64,000 bases of DNA from Allopontixanthobacter confluentis (lineage in GTDB: Bacteria > Pseudomonadota > Alphaproteobacteria > Sphingomonadales > Sphingomonadaceae), in assembly GCF_009827615.1 (NCBI RefSeq), contig NZ_WTYU01000001.1, forward strand, positions 1,261,001 to 1,325,000, written 5' to 3'. Made by a program: the position numbers and the translations under genes. Positions 59,217 through 64,000 of this stretch are shown in pieces. Within the stretch, counting starts at the first letter, position 1; each line of letters begins with the position of its first letter. The notes beneath the pieces are model-generated. The model searched no databases, was not told the origin of the DNA, and worked only from the letters and a program-made list of their open reading frames with translations.

Positions 59217-59882
59217 TTATCGCTTCCACTTGCGCCCTGGCCAATTGTCGGGTGAAAACCAGCTGCAGGCCATGTCCGGGCGCGCATCTGCAAGCATCAT
59301 GAAGCCTTCGAAATTCGATACGGATTTGGCGCAGCTCAATTTCGTCAGGCTGCGGCACGTTATCAAAGGTGAAAGGTCCTTGTCTTTCACCGAGACATTG
59401 GTGAGGCTTAGTTCTTGGAAACAGAAACCGTCCAGCGGATCAAGGCTATCGAGCTTTTGCGTGGTGTTGATCGACCCGTCCAGCCAAAGCACCTCCAGCC
59501 GATCTTTCAATGGGCGCATCCATCGCAAATCTCCTAAGTGCTTCGCATTCTCGATCGAAAGATGCTTCAGGTTGAAAAGCCTGAGCAAGGGCGTGAAGTC
59601 AGTGATGTTTCGAGGAGAGTCGATCCGCAGTTTGCACAAGTTTGACAGGCGTGCCAATCCATCGAGCGATTCCGCTGTCACGGGCCACTCGAGGGTAAGC
59701 TGTTCAAGCGCGCTCAATTCGCAAATTTCGTCGAGGAATTCCTGGCTGACCGCGCTCGCAGTGAGGATGCGCAAATGTTTGCGGGTCGAAATTCCTCGAA
59801 AGGAATTCTTTTCACGCTTGTGCGTCCCGAACACAGCCTCGGGAGCTATGCCAAGCGCCATACTGAACTCGTCTTCATCCAT
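59217..59882 (-). CDS. Leucine-rich-repeat-like protein, atypical composition
   Basis: The 221-residue protein has no signal peptide. It contains about six imperfect repeats of 22-24 residues with leucine spacing (LSALEQLTLEW, LSNLCKLRID, LFNLKHLSIEN, FQELSLTN and others). The region is visibly poorer in G+C than its neighbours and uses AGT, TTG and AAA codons more, suggesting transfer. No enzyme motif is present. It may be a protein-binding or immunity-type protein; that is a guess. Confidence 0.65.
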   Translation of the reverse strand: MDEDEFSMALGIAPEAVFGTHKREKNSFRGISTRKHLRILTASAVSQEFLDEICELSALEQLTLEWPVTAESLDGLARLSNLCKLRIDSPRNITDFTPLLRLFNLKHLSIENAKHLGDLRWMRPLKDRLEVLWLDGSINTTQKLDSLDPLDGFCFQELSLTNVSVKDKDLSPLITCRSLTKLSCAKSVSNFEGFMMLADARPDMACSWFSPDNWPGRKWKR

Positions 59883-59995
59883 CGCGCGCTGTTACTTTCG
59901 ACTTGGCGAGACGGTCGCCATTGGGTCGCTTGCCGCCGGTCTGTTTTTTCATCCAGCACTATCCAGCGAAATCCGGGTGGATTATTCCAGCCCCC

Positions 59996-60901
59996 TCACC
60001 CCTTGCCTTTGGTCCTGGTTTTACCGGCCTTTGCATTGGCCTCGATAAATTCAATGATCTGGCCCGCGATATCCTTGCCGGTGGCGTTTTCGATGCCTTC
60101 GAGGCCGGGGGAGGAATTCACTTCCATGATGACCGGCCCGTGATTGCTGCGCAGCAGATCCACGCCGCAGACATTCAGGCCCATATGCTTCGCCGCGCGC
60201 ACTGCGGTTGAGCGTTCTTCGGGCGTGATCTTGATCAGCTGCGCCGTGCCGCCGCGGTGCAGATTGCTGCGAAATTCGCCTTCCGCCCCCTGCCGCTTCA
60301 TGGCTGCCACGACCTTGCCGCCCACCACCAGGCAGCGAATGTCCGATCCGCCGGCTTCCTTGATGAATTCCTGCACCATGATGTTCACATTCGCGCCGCG
60401 GAATGCCTCGATGATGGATGCCCCGCCCTTCAGCGTTTCAGCCAGCACCACGCCAATCCCCTGCGTGCCTTCCAGCAGCTTGATCACCACTGGCGGGCCA
60501 TTGACCGCCTTGATGATCGCTTCGGCCTGCTTGGGATCGTTGGCATAGGCCGTCAGCGGCAGGCCCAGCCCGTGCTTGGCCATGATCTGGGTGGAACGCA
60601 GCTTGTCGCGGCTGCGCCCGATCGCCACACTTTCGTTGAGCGGCCAGGTGCCGGCCATTTCGAACTGGCGCAGCACGGCCAGTCCATAATTGGTGATGGA
60701 CGCGCCAATGCGCGGGATCACCGCGTCAAATGTGCCCAGTGTCTGGCCATTATACATCACCGTAGGGCGATGGCTGGCGATGTTGACCGTGCAGCGCGTG
60801 GTGTTGAGAATTTCGAGCGTATGGCCGCGGGTTTCAGCAGCATCCTTCAGCCGCTGGTGTGAATACAGGTTGGCGTTTCGTGCCAGCATCGCAATTTTCA
60901 T
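59996..60901 (-). CDS. rimK: Ribosomal protein S6 glutamate ligase-type ATP-grasp enzyme
   Basis: The 301-residue ATP-grasp ligase starts [20 protein letters not shown], as RimK does. It carries [34 protein letters not shown] and [20 protein letters not shown] (metal ligands). In E. coli it adds glutamates to the S6 C-terminus. The ATG overlaps the rimB stop by 4 bp. The rpsF gene lies 4.3 kb to the left. Confidence 0.93.
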   Translation of the reverse strand: MKIAMLARNANLYSHQRLKDAAETRGHTLEILNTTRCTVNIASHRPTVMYNGQTLGTFDAVIPRIGASITNYGLAVLRQFEMAGTWPLNESVAIGRSRDKLRSTQIMAKHGLGLPLTAYANDPKQAEAIIKAVNGPPVVIKLLEGTQGIGVVLAETLKGGASIIEAFRGANVNIMVQEFIKEAGGSDIRCLVVGGKVVAAMKRQGAEGEFRSNLHRGGTAQLIKITPEERSTAVRAAKHMGLNVCGVDLLRSNHGPVIMEVNSSPGLEGIENATGKDIAGQIIEFIEANAKAGKTRTKGKG

Positions 60902-61353
60902 GGAGTTTCCTTGGTACAAACAGGTTCTGGCAACAGAAAGGATTTTGCGGAATCGACCAGAAAACGCCGGCGCAGCGCGGTGCGCCCCACCAGCATCGGG
61001 AACAGCATGTCAGACCGGTCAGCCAGGCTGAATTCGGCCCTGAAAACCTGGGTCCCCATCGACAGGGTGGTTTTGACAATCAGGCGTTCCTGGGATTCGC
61101 CATTGGAACTGGTAATCATCCGGCGGGCCACACGCGGCGCTTCGCACAGGCGGTTTACACCATCTTCGCAAATCAGCCTGAACCGGACCCACGGCTGCCC
61201 ATCGCGTTCAAAATTTTCAAGATCGGACGCATGCAGCGCCGACGTGCGTGCGCCAGTATCAATCTTGGCGCGAAGCCGCGCGATGCCAAATTCAGGCAAG
61301 GCAACAATTTCGCGCCAGCCCGCCCTTTCGTGCGTCGCATCACCCTTCATCAT
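60898..61353 (-). CDS. rimB: RimB-like retropepsin-fold peptidase
   Basis: The 151-residue protein of the ATP-dependent zinc protease/retropepsin-like family carries the aspartic motif [14 protein letters not shown] (Asp32). The family conserved C-terminal region [18 protein letters not shown] also occurs. In Pseudomonas this protein works with RimK in glutamate tail turnover. The start is either of two adjacent ATGs (61353 or 61350). It is first in rimB-rimK. Confidence 0.88.
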   Translation of the reverse strand: MMKGDATHERAGWREIVALPEFGIARLRAKIDTGARTSALHASDLENFERDGQPWVRFRLICEDGVNRLCEAPRVARRMITSSNGESQERLIVKTTLSMGTQVFRAEFSLADRSDMLFPMLVGRTALRRRFLVDSAKSFLLPEPVCTKETP

Positions 61354-61520
61354 AATATCGAGGTTTCTTCCGGTAACATACTGTGCCTGGCATTCGGAAT
61401 TGTGTGGTGTCGGACATCAGGCAGGCCGCCTGGCCCTTGCGTTAAGAGTGCCCTAGCAGGCCGCGTGCCCATTGTCAGCCCGGGCGCCGCGCCAAACCAG
61501 CGTCCACCACGCTGTTTTAC

Positions 61521-62255
61521 CTAATTTTTAAAAAATTCGACCAGCGCGTCGCCCATCGCCCCTTCGGTGACAGATGACATATGCGTGCCGGGGATTGCCA
61601 CATAAAGCGCGTCAGGCAGAATTTCGGCAAGCGCCGGGGCAGAGCCATTATCTTCATCCTTGTCCCCGCACAGCACCAGCACAGGCATGGACAGGGCTGA
61701 CAATTCATCGGGCGTGGTATCCGCGACAGACTGCAGCAGCAGCCGCGCAGCGTCACGATCAACCTTCATGGTTTTCATGAAGCTGACCGCCATGAACGCA
61801 GGGTCACCCCGCTTCACTTCGTCAAATCGGTCAATCGCATCGATAAAGAATGCAGCGCGCCTGTTCCACCCCGCCAGCCCTTCCAGCCCCATGCCGCACA
61901 GCCCCAGCCGGCGCGGCATGACGCCGGAAATAACAGCCCGCGCCGCGGTTCTTGAACCAAGCGAGAAACCCGCCATGTCAAAATCCGTCAGGCCCAGTCC
62001 ACTGACAATGGCCTGCACGTCGCGTGCCAGCACATCCGGCGGATAGGCAGCGCTGTCATGCGGATGCGCGCTGTGCCCATGGGCGCGCAAATCCGGCATG
62101 ATGACTTCGAATCCGGCATCCACCAGCTTTTGTGCATGGCCAAACCGGATCCAGTTCATCTCCGCATTGGAAAACAGGCCGTGCAGCAGCAGCACAGGGC
62201 GGCCCGCGCCCTGCCGGTGTATCGCCAGTTCCACCCCGTCAAAGGATGGCAGCAT
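61521..62255 (-). CDS. Alpha/beta fold hydrolase
   Basis: The 244-residue hydrolase has LLLHGLFSN (oxyanion), MPDLRAHGHSAHP, nucleophile Ser98 in AGFSLGSR, an acid in LCGDKDEDN, and His in PGTHMSS. This is close to esterase/haloperoxidase-like members, with no clear substrate. The ATG at 62255 starts the conserved part; the frame is open further but lacks similarity. It is divergent from the MarR gene. Confidence 0.85.
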   Translation of the reverse strand: MLPSFDGVELAIHRQGAGRPVLLLHGLFSNAEMNWIRFGHAQKLVDAGFEVIMPDLRAHGHSAHPHDSAAYPPDVLARDVQAIVSGLGLTDFDMAGFSLGSRTAARAVISGVMPRRLGLCGMGLEGLAGWNRRAAFFIDAIDRFDEVKRGDPAFMAVSFMKTMKVDRDAARLLLQSVADTTPDELSALSMPVLVLCGDKDEDNGSAPALAEILPDALYVAIPGTHMSSVTEGAMGDALVEFFKN

Positions 62256-62419
62256 GTCCAGCGTGATTTCAGCAGCAGTGATGGCAATGACCCTTCTTGC
62301 ATCCGCGCGCCGGCAGGACGCGCTGAATGCGGCGCTGTTACCCGATATCCATGGGCTGGAAAACCCGTAACAGACAGACGTTGCCAATAGTAAGGCAGCT
62401 TATTATATGTGGCCTCGAC

Positions 62420-62863
62420 ATGGCTAATATCGGATATTTGATGGCGGATAATTCCCGCCAGCTGCGCCGCGCTTTTGACCAGCGTGTGCGCGCTCTTGGC
62501 GTCACTGGCCCGCAGGCTCGCCTCCTCCTCATGCTGGATCGTGAAGGCGGCCAGAATCAGGGCTTCTATGCTGATCGTCTGGATGTGGAAGCGATAACCC
62601 TGTGCCGTATGGTGGACCGGCTGGAAGAAGCAGGGCTGGTTGAACGCAGGCGTGATCCGGCGGACCGGCGGGCGTGGAACCTGCACCTCACCCCCAAGGC
62701 CGATGCGCAAGTCAGCCGGCTGGCCGGGCATATCGGCGAAATGGTCGAAGAAGCGCTAACCGGGATGGACGATGCCGACCGCGCCGAATTCACCCGCATG
62801 CTGACGCTGATCGGCAGCAATCTTTCCGCACGTCGTGATTTCAAGGATGCGGCCAATGGCTGA
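62420..62863 (+). CDS. MarR-family transcriptional regulator
   Basis: The 147-residue winged-helix protein has RVRALGVTGPQARLLLMLDR, ALTLCRMVDRLEEAGLVERR-like recognition and wing segments, and DRRAWNLHLTPKA. It probably represses the efflux genes that follow. The start is ATG 62420 or 62441. Its stop overlaps the next start by 8 bp. Confidence 0.9.
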   Translation: MANIGYLMADNSRQLRRAFDQRVRALGVTGPQARLLLMLDREGGQNQGFYADRLDVEAITLCRMVDRLEEAGLVERRRDPADRRAWNLHLTPKADAQVSRLAGHIGEMVEEALTGMDDADRAEFTRMLTLIGSNLSARRDFKDAANG

Positions 62864-63953
62864 AGCAGATCCCACCCCGCCTGTGCCTCACACACACAAT
62901 TCTTCGGCTGATACAGGTGGTGACAGCACGGCTGAAACAGCCAGACCCAGGCGCCGCTTGGGCCGTTTGGGCCTGATGGCGCTGGTGCCGTTGGCACTGC
63001 TGCTGGCGGGCGGTTTTTACTGGTATGGCCTGCAGGGCACTGTTTCGACCGATAATGCCTACCTCAAACAGGACAAGGTTTCCATCAGCGCGGAAGTAGG
63101 CGGGCGAATTGTGCAGGTGGCCGTTGCCGAAGGCGATGAAGTTGCCGCTGGCGACCTGCTGTTCACCATCGATCCTGAGCCTTTCCGCCTGGAGGTTGCG
63201 CAGGCCGATGCTGCCATTGCCGGCGCGCAGGCCAATGTCACAGCGCTTGCCAATGACAGTGCATTGTCGGGCGCCGATATATCAGCCGCACGCGAACAGA
63301 TTGCCTTTGCCCAGTCACACTTGCAGCGCCAGCAGGCCCTGTGGGATCGCGGCTTTACCACCAAGGCTGATTATGAAGCGGCGCAGCATAGCGTGGCGCA
63401 GGCGCGAGAGGAGCTGCGCATGGCGCAGGCCCAGTCGCAGGAAGCGCGCGCCCGGCTGGCCACAGGCGCTGCAGTGCCTGGCCAGAATCCGCAAGTGGCA
63501 GCGGCCACGGTGCAGCGCCAAACCGCCCGACTGAACCTTTCGCGCACACAGGTACGCGCGCCCATGGCAGGCCGCATCGCAGAAGCGGACCGGTTGCAGA
63601 CCGGCCAGCAGATTGTCGCCGGCCTGCCCGTTGTCACGCTGGTCGAAAGCCGCACGAGTTATGTCGAAGCCAATTTCAAGGAGACCGATCTTGCCGATAT
63701 GGCAGTGGGCCAGTCTGCTGAAATCCGCTTTGACGCCTATCCCGAGTTGGTCCTGAAAGGGCACGTGGCGTCCATCGGTGCGGGCACGGGATCGGAATTT
63801 TCCGTTCTTCCCGCCCAGAATGCCACTGGCAACTGGGTCAAGGTGACGCAGCGTGTGCCTGTCCGCATTGCCATAGACAGCAAGAGCCCGCGCGCGCTTA
63901 TTGCCGGACTGTCGAGCGAAATTACCGTCTTTACGGATGGTCGGAAGCGCTAG
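62856..63953 (+). CDS. HlyD/EmrA-type membrane fusion protein
   Basis: The 365-residue periplasmic adaptor has a cytoplasmic tail, one helix at about 38-58, then a split lipoyl domain (STDNAYLKQDKVSISAEVGG, RTQVRAPMAGRIAEADRLQTG) with a helical hairpin between. AGGA lies 8 nt before the ATG. It joins an inner-membrane transporter to an outer-membrane channel. The next gene starts 4 bp after its stop. Confidence 0.92.
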   Translation: MAEADPTPPVPHTHNSSADTGGDSTAETARPRRRLGRLGLMALVPLALLLAGGFYWYGLQGTVSTDNAYLKQDKVSISAEVGGRIVQVAVAEGDEVAAGDLLFTIDPEPFRLEVAQADAAIAGAQANVTALANDSALSGADISAAREQIAFAQSHLQRQQALWDRGFTTKADYEAAQHSVAQAREELRMAQAQSQEARARLATGAAVPGQNPQVAAATVQRQTARLNLSRTQVRAPMAGRIAEADRLQTGQQIVAGLPVVTLVESRTSYVEANFKETDLADMAVGQSAEIRFDAYPELVLKGHVASIGAGTGSEFSVLPAQNATGNWVKVTQRVPVRIAIDSKSPRALIAGLSSEITVFTDGRKR

Positions 63954-63957
63954 GCAG

Positions 63958-64000
63958 ATGGCTTCGGCCGCGCCGCCCGGCACCAGCGCCGCAGGTCCGC
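63958..64000 (+). CDS. Start of the next operon gene, probably EmrB-type MFS transporter (partial)
   Basis: The ATG at 63958 follows an AGG and opens MASAAPPGTSAAGP before the window ends. A DHA2/EmrB drug exporter is expected by gene order (MarR, EmrA, EmrB). The sequence seen is too short to confirm it. Confidence 0.5.
   Translation, partial: MASAAPPGTSAAGP

Noticed and set aside
59217-61353. Defence or toxin island around the leucine-rich-repeat-like gene
   Set aside because: Only one atypical gene is present; neighbours are conserved housekeeping genes, so no system can be claimed.

Overview
The window is chromosomal DNA from an aerobic alphaproteobacterium of the order Sphingomonadales, most likely an Erythrobacteraceae-type organism. 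This is inferred from the protein families: sphingomonad-style RsmB and GuaB, a long acidic L9, the sdhC-D-A order and a fused 2-oxoacid:ferredoxin oxidoreductase alpha subunit. Base composition is G+C rich, and genes are tightly packed with many ATGA or TGATG start/stop overlaps. I see no tRNA, rRNA, insertion sequence, prophage, integrase or CRISPR array. Most of the window is core genome, with a few regulatory or accessory spots.

Layout. 1-8.2 kb: partial photolyase, PAP2 phosphatase, DUF457 membrane hydrolase, EF-hand lipoprotein, korAB, an HSL-type esterase and rppH. 8.2-15.7 kb: TPR protein, rsmB, guaB, M28 peptidase, a 3-hydroxybutyrate dehydrogenase, a neutral zinc metallopeptidase and a secreted protein of unknown function. 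15.7-20.6 kb: a BlaR1-like M56 peptidase with its BlaI repressor, whose promoter carries two clear operators, then sdhCDA. 20.7-28.3 kb: SDR, prmA, DUF2459, ligA, DUF2165, recN and bamD. 28.3-41 kb is the signalling segment: a LuxR solo behind an A+T-rich, dyad-rich upstream region, a secreted subtilisin-like protease, an orphan secretin, and two PAS-GGDEF-EAL-PilZ paralogues on either side of lepA.

40-46.8 kb: a rightward polyhydroxyalkanoate run (synthase, depolymerase, ferredoxin/adrenodoxin-type NADP reductase, N-acyl-D-amino-acid deacylase, quinone-oxidoreductase-like MDR). 46.8-56.6 kb: DUF2855, dnaN, fabG, fabD, an LD-carboxypeptidase divergent from an Mpl-like ligase (a likely murein-recycling pair), GST, DUF808, and rpsF-rpsR-rplI ending in a textbook terminator. 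56.6-64 kb: AMP nucleosidase, a hydrolase lipoprotein, an atypical leucine-rich-repeat-like gene, rimB-rimK (S6 modification), a hydrolase, and a MarR-EmrA-EmrB-type efflux operon running off the right end.

Functional threads. Ferredoxin chemistry appears in KorAB and in the FprA-type reductase inside the PHA operon. Cyclic di-GMP turnover (two bifunctional-looking enzymes), an orphan secretin, a LuxR solo and a secreted protease lie within 12 kb and may form a surface or secretion module. Ribosome maintenance is well represented (prmA, lepA, rsmB, rimBK, rpsF-rpsR-rplI). No single undescribed system stands out with certainty. The best candidates are the M56/BlaI two-gene sensor with a non-penicillin-binding C-terminus, the hairpin-led c-di-GMP enzyme with its secretin neighbour, and RimK paired with an S6 whose tail does not end in glutamate.
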